From IMG/VR virus record IMGVR_UViG_3300033141_001517, positions 1 to 37,917 of that record: 37,917 nt of DNA; one strand, written 5' to 3'. Source of the DNA: a virus. The notes under the pieces were generated by a model that did not search any database, had not been told where the DNA came from, and saw nothing but the letters and a program-made list of their open reading frames with translations. Each line of letters begins with the position of its first letter. Within the stretch, counting starts at the first letter, position 1. Shown piece after piece: positions 29,534 through 37,917 of the stretch. Both the position numbers and the translations under genes were made by a program.

Positions 29534-30049
29534 TTATATTTTAGTCCACCCTGTGGCTGTTAAAATTTCAGCATCTGCAATAGTTAAAACGCTAATTGTT
29601 GCCGGCTGTATTTGAAACAATGTTTTAATTTCAGAACCTTTTAAATAAGAATTTTCATTACTTGCAAAGGGATTTGTGAAAAACAATATTTCTGAATCGT
29701 CGTCCTTTTTCCAAATTTCAGCACCAACATTAAACCAGTCTTTGAATTGTTTTGCAACTTCAACCGCTGAACCGTTCAAAGTGTTCCAATTAGGCAATGT
29801 ATCGGGTACATTTGCATCTAATAAAGCCATAGGTGCTTTAATTGCCATTAGGTAGCCTTCAACTTCGCCACCTGCCACTAAGATACTATCTACTTCGCTT
29901 ATTCCCATTTTAAAAACGCCCTCGGCAATAGCCTCTGTATCGGTTGTTTTTTTAATGATTTCACTTTGAATTATTGCAGAATCATAATACAGATCTTTAA
30001 GACTTCCGCCTGTTCTGATTTCTGCTATTGGAATTGTTACTTTTGACAT
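29534..30049 (-). CDS. Fibre-associated protein of unknown family
   Basis: The protein has 171 residues, beginning MSKVTIPIAEIRTGGSLKDL. The C-terminal half (AEIWKKDDDSEILFFTNPF) and the end ADAEILTATGWTKI, which resembles the end of the next gene's product, suggest a virion surface role. It lies directly after the long fibre gene by two bases, so a fibre chaperone or an extra fibre subunit is possible. Confidence 0.55.
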   Translation of the reverse strand: MSKVTIPIAEIRTGGSLKDLYYDSAIIQSEIIKKTTDTEAIAEGVFKMGISEVDSILVAGGEVEGYLMAIKAPMALLDANVPDTLPNWNTLNGSAVEVAKQFKDWFNVGAEIWKKDDDSEILFFTNPFASNENSYLKGSEIKTLFQIQPATISVLTIADAEILTATGWTKI

Positions 30050-30051
30050 GT

Positions 30052-32655
30052 CTATGTTGTTTTAGTGTTAATTGTATAATATTTATTTCCTGAGCTATCA
30101 ACTAATAAAGTTAATATATTAATGTCATTATCCGCATTTATCAAGTCTGCTGAATTGTCCAACACATCGCCAAAGCTTGCACCTATTGTGATAGTCGGTG
30201 GTGTTACTGTATCAATTTCTAATATAAAAATATAAGTCCCCGGTAATTCATCTGAGATTGCTATGGTTGTGCTGGCAGTAACCAACATTTTTTGATTATT
30301 TCCATTATTGGCATCAAATGTTTTTGAAGCTGAAAAGACCTCTAAAGAATTACCACCGTGTGCTTGCCCTTCAAACCCCGTACTCGGAGACTCTAATAGC
30401 GGGAGTGTTCCGCTTTCGTCCAATACAGTTAAAATCCTGTTTGCTGTCAAGTTTGAAGCTTCGAAACGGAAATTAAAACCAGCTAAGGTGTTATATATGT
30501 TAAATAACAGGTCTTCAAAAGACGAGCCTAAAGGAACAGAGGTTGCACCCCCTGTTACATTTGCGACTATTCCCCTCATGTCAATTACTTGCGTACCAAG
30601 TAAAGAAAGTGCTAAATTCTCATAAGTTCCACTCAGTAGAGTTCGGTGTCTCATTGGTGACCTCGCAATTAAAAAAGCCGTGCCTCTAAATTCTACAGGT
30701 ACTGTTGTAACCGCGGTGTTATCCGAATCAGAAACAGCGCTCGCGTCGTCCCCATAACCCCCGTTTGGCAAATTAAGCATTAACTTACATTCGCCTGTTG
30801 TTTTGTTCTGCACGCCCCAAAAAAGCCAATTAAATCGCTCGCCTGCTAAAGTTGTGCCGTCGCTAGTCTGTAAAGCTTCGACGTCGTTTAAATCAAATAT
30901 CTTAAGATAAGGCGTTGTAGGGTGATTTACAATATAAATACCGTCCGCGAAAACATCCATTGCCGGAAAGCTCTGTAAATGTTTTTGCCACACTTCGCCC
31001 GCTGTTACTGCAAAATTAACCGTGTCGGGGTTTGGCGTTTCGTCGATTGTTACCGTTTGTAGAATTCCCGGCGGTTCCCATTCAGCAGGTAAAACTCTTA
31101 AACGCTCGTTTGTTCGCGCTATTGAGCTTCGCCCGTCGAACTCTTTAGCGTCCGTCCACCTCCTTATTTGCAAAGCTTTGTTAGTTAAAAAGCTTACAGA
31201 GTCTTGTATAAAACAATCACCTATATAAGCAAATTCCCCTGTAGGCCTTGATATAGAAGAGTTTAATATTACATGCCCGTTACCGGGTGTTTTTGTTGCG
31301 TATACCCAATTTTTTTGAGGAGCTATTGCTGAGCCTGAAACTAAGGGTATGCGGGCTTTACCATCAACTCCCGAACCGGTTAAACAATCCAAAAGGTACT
31401 CGCGCTCTTCAAAAATAAAAATAAGATTCCCCCCGCCTAAGCGTTCAACATCCGCATAAATTACGCCCGCGTCTTCAACTAATATTATTTCAGGCCTGTT
31501 ATATGTCACACCCGCTAATAGCTTACTGTTAGAGGCATAACGGGAGTGCTCGGGAACTCTCACATTATTTATAAAACCGAAAGCCCCAGGCTTTATAAAT
31601 TTTGCTTGTGTTGGGTCGCTTAAATCTGTTGCTCCCTGTACAAAGGCTAAAACCCCCATTAACGGCACGCCGTCAAGTTGTGGGATTACGTTATACTCTT
31701 CTTTTTCCCAACTATCTACGGCCTCTTTTAAAGAATCGTACAAAAATTGACCATAATGTACCACGGTTATTCCAGTTGAAGGGCTGTAGAAAATCCCGTG
31801 AGTTGTAACAAACCCGCTCGGGATAGCTTCAAGAGACCCACCACCCAAAGGGTTATAATTATCCGTGTCAATGTCTGAACTTTGCCCCACACCTGAGCCG
31901 CTCGCTGTGAAAAAGCCTATCGCTGTTTCTGCTCCTGATGTGACTACGTTGGGGTTCTTTTTATCCGTTCCGTAATTCCCGCCTTTTGAGAAAGAAACAC
32001 CCGCAGATTTATTTATTTTTAGATTCGCCCCGTTTGGAAAAAATATATTTCCTGATAAATTTATTGTTCCTATCGACTCCGCCAAGTCATCCAAGGTTAA
32101 AGGTTCGTCCGATAACCAATTGGTTAAGTTTGTCGCTTTTGATAGTGTCGCCAAATCAGGGTGCACTAAAACTCCGAGTTCTGCCAAATCTCTGTGCTCC
32201 GAAGGCGGTAAATGTGCTGAGTCCTGTATAAAGTCCCCTGCACTATTAACAGAAATAAAAGTAAGTAGTTGCGTGCCTAGATTTGTTACTGTTACACCTA
32301 CTTGTGCAATCCATTCAACCTCGGCGAAAGTCGGGTTTTCTGGGTCTGTATAAGCATCTATAATTACAGCTTTTCCAGCTGTAATATCAAATTTTGTATT
32401 ATCGGCGTTTATCGTTAATTCTCCGCCGTAAAGTATGCCCGTAGACTTGTTTAATTTTTCCTTATCTACGTTGTCAGATAAGCTGTTTATACTCGCAATA
32501 ACAGCGGTTATAGCGTCGTTAACAGGTTTTAGAAAATTAGCGATTTTCATTCTCCAACTAGCAAACAAACCTCCGCCCAACGGTGTTATTACGTGAATTT
32601 CACCGTCTGTTTGGGTCGTTATTTCCGTCCTTTGGCTTAACTTCTTATCTGCCAT
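30052..32655 (-). CDS. Long tail fibre protein
   Basis: The protein has 867 residues, the largest in the genome. The N-terminus (MADKKLSQRTEITTQTDGEI) is the part that plugs into the baseplate in Bacteroidota phage fibres. It is followed by beta-rich repeats such as SGNIFFPNGANLKINKSAGV and the middle region NEVADGIY-like text (SFPAMDVFADGIYIVNHPTT). The C-terminal part is Thr/Ala/Ser-rich and should contact the host receptor. Two small fibre-associated genes follow. Confidence 0.8.
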   Translation of the reverse strand: MADKKLSQRTEITTQTDGEIHVITPLGGGLFASWRMKIANFLKPVNDAITAVIASINSLSDNVDKEKLNKSTGILYGGELTINADNTKFDITAGKAVIIDAYTDPENPTFAEVEWIAQVGVTVTNLGTQLLTFISVNSAGDFIQDSAHLPPSEHRDLAELGVLVHPDLATLSKATNLTNWLSDEPLTLDDLAESIGTINLSGNIFFPNGANLKINKSAGVSFSKGGNYGTDKKNPNVVTSGAETAIGFFTASGSGVGQSSDIDTDNYNPLGGGSLEAIPSGFVTTHGIFYSPSTGITVVHYGQFLYDSLKEAVDSWEKEEYNVIPQLDGVPLMGVLAFVQGATDLSDPTQAKFIKPGAFGFINNVRVPEHSRYASNSKLLAGVTYNRPEIILVEDAGVIYADVERLGGGNLIFIFEEREYLLDCLTGSGVDGKARIPLVSGSAIAPQKNWVYATKTPGNGHVILNSSISRPTGEFAYIGDCFIQDSVSFLTNKALQIRRWTDAKEFDGRSSIARTNERLRVLPAEWEPPGILQTVTIDETPNPDTVNFAVTAGEVWQKHLQSFPAMDVFADGIYIVNHPTTPYLKIFDLNDVEALQTSDGTTLAGERFNWLFWGVQNKTTGECKLMLNLPNGGYGDDASAVSDSDNTAVTTVPVEFRGTAFLIARSPMRHRTLLSGTYENLALSLLGTQVIDMRGIVANVTGGATSVPLGSSFEDLLFNIYNTLAGFNFRFEASNLTANRILTVLDESGTLPLLESPSTGFEGQAHGGNSLEVFSASKTFDANNGNNQKMLVTASTTIAISDELPGTYIFILEIDTVTPPTITIGASFGDVLDNSADLINADNDINILTLLVDSSGNKYYTINTKTT

Positions 32656-32660
32656 AATGT

Positions 32661-32963
32661 TTAATTTTCAAATATAAAATTTTCCCCGTCTTCAAAAACA
32701 TAATTTTCTAAGTCTTCAAAAACAAAGTTTGTAATAACGTCGTTTTTAACCTCGCTCGATGGTATAAAATTATTAATTGTAAAAAAGTCTTTTATGTCCT
32801 CGTTTCCAAAATCGTTTTCAATGCTTAATTCTACGCCTTGTTTTACGTCCGCGGAATAATTCAAACCATTATCAGCTACAAGCTTTATAATTTCCTGAAT
32901 AGTTCCGTATTTCCATACGCAAAAATCAAAAATAGTTTGCCCGTATCTAATTTTATCAGTCAT
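32661..32963 (-). CDS. Tail X/LysM-like baseplate protein
   Basis: The protein has 100 residues. Its N-terminus (MTDKIRYGQTIFDFCVWKYG) and the helix TIQEIIKLVADNGLNYS resemble the LysM-like tail protein X family, which binds baseplate or peptidoglycan. The C-terminus has near-perfect repeats: FVFEDLEN, YVFEDGEN and FIFEN. In DNA this is a tandem repeat of about 24 bases, so repeat number could vary between strains. It sits between the gp25-like gene and the long fibre gene. Confidence 0.65.
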   Translation of the reverse strand: MTDKIRYGQTIFDFCVWKYGTIQEIIKLVADNGLNYSADVKQGVELSIENDFGNEDIKDFFTINNFIPSSEVKNDVITNFVFEDLENYVFEDGENFIFEN

Positions 32964-33302
32964 TTAAATAGTTTGACGTTTCGCAATTGTTATTCTGTCA
33001 GATAAAACATTTAAACTCGATTTATCCGTCTTATTATCAGCAACCCCGCTAATTTTCGTATTATCGTACCCATCTTTTTTTAATTCGCTTTTTATCTTAC
33101 TCACTAAAGGGCGCCAATCCACAAAACTCGCATTTTGTTGTCTGTAAATATCGACGCCTAGGCTCGGAGTTAATAAAAAGTTTCCCGGGCTTGATATTAG
33201 AATATGCTTAATATTTTGTTCGTTTGCCGAGAATATATTAAAGTCTCCGTTTAATATCTGTAAATCAGCTTCGATTATTATATCGTTTTCAGGAACTGGC
33301 AT
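32964..33302 (-). CDS. gp25-like baseplate wedge protein
   Basis: The protein has 112 residues. The layout is that of the gp25/gpW family: an acidic start, a strand region IKHILISSPGNFLLTPSLGV (residues 31-50), and a charged amphipathic helix (RPLVSKIKSELKKDGY). Such proteins connect sheath and baseplate wedges. It follows the spike gene by zero bases and precedes the LysM/X-like gene by zero bases. Confidence 0.65.
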   Translation of the reverse strand: MPVPENDIIIEADLQILNGDFNIFSANEQNIKHILISSPGNFLLTPSLGVDIYRQQNASFVDWRPLVSKIKSELKKDGYDNTKISGVADNKTDKSSLNVLSDRITIAKRQTI

Positions 33303-33806
33303 TTAATGTTTTATTTTAGTGTCTTCAAAATCGTTTTTATTAAACTGGCTTAGAGTTCCAGGAACGTAAGCCCCCCCAACCCCAACGATACCCGTTTGTA
33401 TTTTTACCAGTTCTGCTTGCATTTCAGTAACTAAACTATTTAGCTTAGTTGTCTGGTCAACTATGTTGATTAAGCCCCCTTTTACCCCCTCGTTAAACTG
33501 GGTTTGTGTTGCTTTTATATAAATGTTTTGCGCCTCTTCCACTTTAATACAATAAGGCTCCTCTTTATTTGCGTAAGAAACCAAAGCCAAAGTGTTTATT
33601 TTTGGAACGACCAAAAAAGAGTTATTTGTACTTTCAATTATTGCCATGCTTACCGTTTGAGTTGGGGAGCCGTCGTTTGGTTTGAACTCAAAAGAAAAAT
33701 CAATTAAATTGACAATTAATACTTTACCTAATTTTAGATAATAATTTTCTTTGTCTAAAATATTGCTTATAAAATTGTTTAATATGTCTTTTATCCCGCC
33801 TTGCAT
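33303..33806 (-). CDS. Baseplate spike protein, gpV-like
   Basis: The protein has 167 residues. The middle segment (SFLVVPKINTLALVSYANKE then EPYCIKVEEAQNIYIKATQT) fits the OB-fold plus start of a beta-helix seen in spikes of P2/Mu type. It is placed right after the hub gene (nine-base gap), as in P2 and Mu, so it would make the needle at the tail tip. The C-terminal end is short and lacks a clear metal-binding tip motif. Confidence 0.65.
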   Translation of the reverse strand: MQGGIKDILNNFISNILDKENYYLKLGKVLIVNLIDFSFEFKPNDGSPTQTVSMAIIESTNNSFLVVPKINTLALVSYANKEEPYCIKVEEAQNIYIKATQTQFNEGVKGGLINIVDQTTKLNSLVTEMQAELVKIQTGIVGVGGAYVPGTLSQFNKNDFEDTKIKH

Positions 33807-33815
33807 TTTACAAAT

Positions 33816-34841
33816 TTACAATAATTCTGCAACTTTTAAACCTAAAGTCGCTGTTTGTTTATATCCTGAAACTCCGAAAGTTTTTGCAACCTCGTTTATT
33901 TGGTAAATTCCATTTCTGTCTTTTAGCCTTGAATCTCTTATTGCTGCCAAATCACCGTGTTTAAAACTAGGTGCTCCGAAAGTTTGTATTGTCCCATCTA
34001 CTCCCGAATAAAATAGTTTTGGTAACCTCTGCTCTGTTAATTTCGTTAATTGTACCAAGTTTAAACCTGGTATTTTTAATTGGTTTAAAACACCTTTCGG
34101 TTTTACCTTTGTGCTTACTATTATTTTCCCACTTTCATCCGCGTAGTACGAATAAACCTCGATTTTTGTACCATCTTTTTGGGTGCTTAGTCCGTACGAA
34201 ATCGTTTGCATGTCGTTTGCATTCTGCACGGTTAAGTTATCGCTGCCTGCAGGTACGTTTTTTTGCACATCAAACAAAACGGTTTTTTCTGGAACGGTTA
34301 CGAGTTCGGAATTACAATACAAAACGCCGTTTTTCCAAAAACTTAAAATACCTAATTTTTGCCGTAATTCGTCCAACACATTTATTAAGGTTGCGTTTTT
34401 GTCAATTGTCCAGGTTCCTATATTTGCATTTTTAGCAACAAACATCCCTTTATAAATCCTTGCCAATAATAAAAGAAGAGTCGTGTTTTTAAGTTGCAAA
34501 GCCCCTAAAGACTCATTTTTATATAAAAAAGCGTCGTCCTCACAAGTCAAAACCATTGGGCTATCAGGGTTTATTTTTGTAATGTGGCCCTCAAACTCCG
34601 TATTTGGTGGCTCCAATTCATCAAAATACCCTAAATCTATTCTTATTAAATCCCCTATATTTATTAAATCGCTTATTTTCTTGTTTACTCTTCGCGTTCT
34701 TTGTGGTAGTTTTACTATTGCAGTATCTGTAAAAGTTTCCCGACTTGTTTTTATTTCCACATTCGTCAAAAAGGGAAAACCTAGTTTTGGCAATCCTGTA
34801 TTTTGGTCGTAAATAGTAATATTTTGCTCGAGTCTTAACAT
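33816..34841 (-). CDS. Baseplate hub protein, late control D-like
   Basis: The start at ATG 34,841 (MLRLEQNITIYDQNTGLPKL) is chosen because it lies one base after the tape measure stop; an upstream ATG at 34,898 would overlap that gene by 56 bases. The 341-residue protein shows the gpD/gp27-like hub layout: VEIKTSRETFTDTAIVKLPQ, NIGDLIRIDLGYFDE, FEGHITKINPDSP, then a long strand-rich centre and KHGDLAAIRDSRLKDRNGIY near the end. It forms the central hub at the tail tip. Confidence 0.8.
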   Translation of the reverse strand: MLRLEQNITIYDQNTGLPKLGFPFLTNVEIKTSRETFTDTAIVKLPQRTRRVNKKISDLINIGDLIRIDLGYFDELEPPNTEFEGHITKINPDSPMVLTCEDDAFLYKNESLGALQLKNTTLLLLLARIYKGMFVAKNANIGTWTIDKNATLINVLDELRQKLGILSFWKNGVLYCNSELVTVPEKTVLFDVQKNVPAGSDNLTVQNANDMQTISYGLSTQKDGTKIEVYSYYADESGKIIVSTKVKPKGVLNQLKIPGLNLVQLTKLTEQRLPKLFYSGVDGTIQTFGAPSFKHGDLAAIRDSRLKDRNGIYQINEVAKTFGVSGYKQTATLGLKVAELL

Positions 34842-34842
34842 T

Positions 34843-36471
34843 TTATCTAACAATTGTTTGAACGTCTGCAAGTGCCGAAGTAAGCGCCTGTAAAACAACG
34901 TCTTTTATTTCGTTTGTGCTTTCTTTTACGCTTTCGGCTTTTATTTCTAAAGTTTCAATTAATTTTTCAATATTTAAATTAAAAATCTTTGGCGCTGCTC
35001 CCGTTACCGTTGCGCTGCTACCTTTTACTTTTGAGCTCAGTTGGTCGCTTGCCGGTGAGGCACTTGTTAAACTACCCGCTAAATCTGAAACGCCCCCAAG
35101 TTTTGAAACTTCGCCCGTTTCTTTGTCAAAGCCGTGTTTAAAAACTTTTCCAACTTTACGACCAATATTCATCATGTCTTCGGCGTCTTTGCCTAAAACT
35201 AAACCCGCTGTTAGGTTAAAGGCTGCTTTTCCGCCCACTTGCGCCGCTCTTTTAAATTCACCCTCAAAGAGTAATTTTAAAGCCCTGCCAACGCCGGAAA
35301 TTCCTTTTAAAAATATTTTAAATCTATTTATTAAATTATCTAGTATTGATTGTCCTAAAGATTTTATCGAAACATCCATTTCTCCAAAAATAGGAGTTAG
35401 TTTCGTTTTCAAAAAAGTATAGCCCCATTTCATAACGTTCCACAATCCGTCAAGTACTCGCCTGAATGTTTCAGAACGTCGATAAGCGACAACGATAATT
35501 CCTATAAGCGCCGCAATTGCCAAAATTATTAAACTTATAGGATTCGACCACAACGTTAAATTTAATATTTTCTGAACAACCACCCACCCTTTAACGGCTA
35601 TTATTATTAAACCTACTGCGGCAACGAAGGGGATTAAAATAGTCAAAAAGTCTTGGAAAAATTCCTTGTTTTTATTTACGAACCTCCCCAATTTTTCTAA
35701 AATGTTCACTAAGGGGTGTATCATTTCTACAAGGGTTTGACCTAATGCAACTCCGAAATTTTCAGCTAAAGCGCCGACCCTTCGCATAGTGTTAGCAAAC
35801 CCTTTTGAAGTCCTCGCATAGTCTCCTATCGCGTTTTTTGATTGCTCTTGTGCTATTTTTAGGGTTGCAAAAGCTTTTTGCTGTCTTATGGTCATTCCCC
35901 TAAGTTTACCCATTGCGACCATTTGCTTTACTCTCGCCTTTACATCGCTGTCAAGTATAGAAATACCCAAAGACTTTACGCTTTCCCTTTCACCTAAAAG
36001 TGCTTTTGTGAGGGCTTGACTCGCTCCCGTTGCACCCCCTGCGAAATTGGTAAAACTCGCTAAATCAACAGCCAAGGTTTGCACCTCTTCCGATAAATTA
36101 AGAGCCATTTTGCCCGTAAACCCAAAACCCGTCAATAAGTCCCCTGTATCAGATAATAAAGTTTTTGAGGCTAAAGAACTCAGTCCGAAATTTTTTTCTA
36201 AATTTTTCGCTACAGTTTCCGACTCAGTAGATACGTTTTGAAAAACAGTAGCAAATTTGCTGTTTGTTTCTTCAAAATCACTACCTAATTTTATTAATTT
36301 TCTACTTAATCCAATAATTGCGAGTCCGGCAATAGCCACGCCTAGATTACCTAGTTCGCTATTCATTTTATTAACCGAGGCACTAACACCTTTTAGCCCC
36401 GCTTTCATTTTCTTAAGGCCTGGGCTAAACTGGTCGTTTAGTTTTACAATATATTCAACTATCGTACTCAT
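34843..36471 (-). CDS. Tape measure protein
   Basis: The protein has 542 residues, helical and Lys-rich, with hydrophobic segments at about 272-295 and 311-330 typical of tape measure proteins that insert in the cell membrane. The N-terminus (MSTIVEYIVKLNDQFSPGLK) matches the family pattern of phage tape measures in Mu-like phages. At roughly 1.5 angstrom per residue, it would set a tail of about 80 nm. It follows the tail chaperone with a two-base gap. Confidence 0.88.
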   Translation of the reverse strand: MSTIVEYIVKLNDQFSPGLKKMKAGLKGVSASVNKMNSELGNLGVAIAGLAIIGLSRKLIKLGSDFEETNSKFATVFQNVSTESETVAKNLEKNFGLSSLASKTLLSDTGDLLTGFGFTGKMALNLSEEVQTLAVDLASFTNFAGGATGASQALTKALLGERESVKSLGISILDSDVKARVKQMVAMGKLRGMTIRQQKAFATLKIAQEQSKNAIGDYARTSKGFANTMRRVGALAENFGVALGQTLVEMIHPLVNILEKLGRFVNKNKEFFQDFLTILIPFVAAVGLIIIAVKGWVVVQKILNLTLWSNPISLIILAIAALIGIIVVAYRRSETFRRVLDGLWNVMKWGYTFLKTKLTPIFGEMDVSIKSLGQSILDNLINRFKIFLKGISGVGRALKLLFEGEFKRAAQVGGKAAFNLTAGLVLGKDAEDMMNIGRKVGKVFKHGFDKETGEVSKLGGVSDLAGSLTSASPASDQLSSKVKGSSATVTGAAPKIFNLNIEKLIETLEIKAESVKESTNEIKDVVLQALTSALADVQTIVR

Positions 36472-36473
36472 AA

Positions 36474-36997
36474 TTAAGGCATTTGCAAATTTCCGTGTGT
36501 TGTGTTTCGTTTGCCCTCGAAATCAATTACATAAGTTAATTCATGTACATAATTGACAAACTCCGAATCTGTCATTTTACTATAATCTAAGTCAAAATAA
36601 AAGCGAAGCAACGCCCCGTATTTTTGGATTGTGTAAGCTTCGCTTTTTGCACTAAGAAGCGGATTCGAATTTAATTTTTTTTTATCTTAGCGATTTTCAT
36701 TTCTACCAAATTCAAAGCTGCCAAACCTGTTTCAATTAACAGCTCTTCGCTTTTTCTTATTTCGTCGTCGCCTGCTATCCAACATTCTCTTATTAATGTT
36801 GTTGCCGCGGCGTTAAAGTCCGCTTTACTGCCCCCCATTTCAACCATTAAGGGCATAATTTTACCCGTTTGGATTATTGAGGGTTGTTTAATTAGGCATT
36901 CTTTGCCGCAATCGGTCACCAAAGTATAAGTTTGAATGCCCATTTTTTTGTGTGTTTTGATTGCTTCATCAAAACGCCCTTTTTCCGCTTTTTCCAT
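36474..36997 (-). CDS. Tail assembly chaperone, long form (GT-like) by -1 frameshift
   Basis: The slippery heptamer A AAA AAA lies at 36,683-36,677 in a run of nine A, just before the stop of the short form. A -1 slip joins 107 codons of the first frame to 67 codons of the second, which is open to 36,474 and ends ...NTQHGNLQMP. The product would have 174 residues. The second frame has no good start codon of its own and ends two bases before the tape measure ATG, exactly as in the lambda G-GT and many contractile-tail phages. Confidence 0.75.
36671..36997 (-). CDS. Tail assembly chaperone, short form (G-like)
   Basis: The protein has 108 residues (MEKAEKGRFDEAIKTHKKMG...), between the tube and tape measure genes, where tail assembly chaperones always lie. 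It is helical and ends with a Lys-rich tail (EMKIAKIKKN). The mRNA ends with a run of nine A before the stop codon, which forms a slippery site for a longer product, see the frameshifted entry. Confidence 0.75.
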   Translation of the reverse strand: MEKAEKGRFDEAIKTHKKMGIQTYTLVTDCGKECLIKQPSIIQTGKIMPLMVEMGGSKADFNAAATTLIRECWIAGDDEIRKSEELLIETGLAALNLVEMKIAKIKKN

Positions 36998-37010
36998 TCT
37001 TAGTATTTTT

Positions 37011-37439
37011 TTATGATAATTTAACGCTTACAATATCCGAACAAATACCCGCGTAAGATTTACGGCTTTCCGTGTCATCAATCGCAATTTCTAAACCGTC
37101 CTCGGCAAACTCAAAAGCCAATAATGAAAATTGGTGTTTGTTTGTCCCGTTGTCTAGTAACAAAATTGCAGCACTCGGCGGCATATCATTTAAAGAGCCG
37201 CCCGGAATTAAAGATTTTAAACGTTCTGTATCTTTTAATTGTAAATCTAAAGATACCTCGTATTCTTTTTTTCCGCGGCCTCTTGAAACTGGTTTAGCTT
37301 GCGACCCGTAATTGTTCGTTTTTTCTTGCGTTTCTTTTGCCGTTACTGAGCTGCAAGAAAACAACTCAATGCCCATAATTGTAAGCTTCAAATCTGTGAA
37401 ACTGTAAGACTGGCCTAATATTAAAACAGTACCGTTCAT
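37011..37439 (-). CDS. Tail tube protein
   Basis: The protein has 142 residues, placed between the sheath and the chaperone. The text (MNGTVLILGQSYSFTDLKLT then GKKEYEVSLDLQLKDTERLK) fits the small beta-barrel tube subunits of contractile tails (XkdM/gp19 type), which stack in rings inside the sheath. The end (YAGICSDIVSVKLS) is strand-rich. The start is 11 bases after the sheath stop. Confidence 0.75.
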   Translation of the reverse strand: MNGTVLILGQSYSFTDLKLTIMGIELFSCSSVTAKETQEKTNNYGSQAKPVSRGRGKKEYEVSLDLQLKDTERLKSLIPGGSLNDMPPSAAILLLDNGTNKHQFSLLAFEFAEDGLEIAIDDTESRKSYAGICSDIVSVKLS

Positions 37440-37450
37440 TTTTTAAATTT

Positions 37451-37917
37451 TTATGATAATTGAGTTGCAAAACTTAAATCAACCTCAATAACTCCCGCTG
37501 CTCCAATTGGAACAATTCTCGCTGTTATAACGATTTTATTAGTCGTCAAAACGTCTTGGTCTGGGTTTATTGTTATTGAGTTTTGCGGAATTCGTCCCGT
37601 TGCCGGTTCTACGCTAATTTCCTGATTTACGGCCATTACATTTAAAGCCTCTCTAGCCGCCGAGTCAAAAACGCCAATTGTTTGCTCTGTGATTTTTCCC
37701 GTTGTAGGGTCAACAAAAATTGGGGCATTTTGTAAAGGTGCTAATTTTTCGAGAATTAAACGTTTTGCCTTGCTTATCGTTCGATTAAATCTTTGCTCTG
37801 TAAAGTCGGAAGTTCCCGCGCTTGCCGTTACTGAGTCCGTGTAAAAATATGAGCCTGTTATACGCCTTTTTATAATCAGGGTTAAACCCTCAGTATTTAA
37901 CAGGTCTATTTCCGTAT
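37451..37917 (-). CDS. Tail sheath protein, C-terminal part
   Basis: This is the 3' part of the sheath gene that starts at 847. It ends in ...EVDLSFATQLS with its stop at 37,451-37,453. The segment includes a typical conserved sheath C-terminal portion with NSITINPDQDVLTTNKI and IVPIGAAGVIEVDL, resembling the strand-exchange region by which neighbouring sheath subunits interlock. An in-frame ATG at 37,636 is internal and should not be taken as a separate small gene. The tube gene starts 11 bases downstream. Confidence 0.8.
   Translation of the reverse strand, partial: TEIDLLNTEGLTLIIKRRITGSYFYTDSVTASAGTSDFTEQRFNRTISKAKRLILEKLAPLQNAPIFVDPTTGKITEQTIGVFDSAAREALNVMAVNQEISVEPATGRIPQNSITINPDQDVLTTNKIVITARIVPIGAAGVIEVDLSFATQLS
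37804..37917. repeat. Right copy of the 114-bp terminal direct repeat
   Basis: This is an exact copy of bases 1-114 and codes for the same internal part of the tail sheath gene. One of the two copies should be removed when the genome is drawn as a circle. Confidence 0.95.

Noticed and set aside
34916-35422. Open frame of 168 codons on the + strand
   Set aside because: It is antisense to the tape measure gene and has no promoter or plausible protein family.
1-37917. Prophage or Mu-like transposable phage
   Set aside because: Head genes resemble Mu, but no MuA/MuB transposase, integrase, excisionase or attachment repeat is visible, and the ends are in the sheath gene.
1-37917. tRNA genes or a CRISPR array
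   Set aside because: No cloverleaf-like sequence and no regularly spaced repeats were seen by eye.

Overview
The window is a near-complete genome of a tailed phage with a contractile tail (myovirus type). It very probably infects a member of the Bacteroidota, with the Flavobacteriia as a guess. The first 114 bases are repeated exactly as the last 114, and one gene, the tail sheath, reads in frame across that join. The map is therefore circular or terminally redundant, about 37,803 bp. The host call rests on promoters of the form TTTG-N19/20-TAnnTTTG, AT-rich leaders mostly without Shine-Dalgarno sequences, and several protein families typical of Bacteroidota phages.

Layout. A divergent control region at 16,447-16,565 feeds two arms. 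The rightward arm (16.57-27.97 kb, + strand) carries two small HTH regulators, then a replication cassette: Cas4/RecB-like DUF2800 nuclease, DUF2815 ssDNA-binding-like protein, family A DNA polymerase with 3'-5' exonuclease, primase-helicase of the VirE type, HNH nuclease, zinc-ribbon protein, VRR-NUC nuclease and SNF2 helicase. It ends with small and membrane proteins and a terminator at about 28.0 kb. The leftward arm (- strand) starts with a short early operon (unknown protein, DnaQ-like exonuclease, small protein, cytosine-5 methyltransferase). A non-coding stretch of about 0.5 kb with repeats follows (13.67-14.15 kb). Next come a membrane protein, TerS and TerL, two tiny proteins, and then all virion genes, running leftward through the join and back down from 37.8 to 28.0 kb.

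Virion genes in transcription order: gp36-like connector, DUF935 portal, baseplate J, tail protein I, short fibre, Mu F-like head protein, DUF6046-like, Mu gpG-like, possible tail terminator, small basic protein, ClpP-type protease with fused scaffold, major capsid, sheath (across the join), tube, tail chaperone with a -1 frameshift, tape measure, hub, spike, gp25-like wedge, LysM/X-like, long fibre, two fibre-associated proteins, and two membrane-anchored proteins that are the only lysis candidates. Several head genes resemble phage Mu, but no transposase, integrase or excisionase is visible, so a virulent life style is the simplest reading.

Regulation. Early-type promoters have TTTG-N19-TAnnTTTG. 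Two promoters in front of the connector/portal and the protease/capsid groups instead have TTTG-N20-TAATTTTG, followed by a conserved 22-base leader ending at the ATG. This suggests two promoter classes. The main divergent promoter pair sits on a 21-bp perfect inverted repeat.
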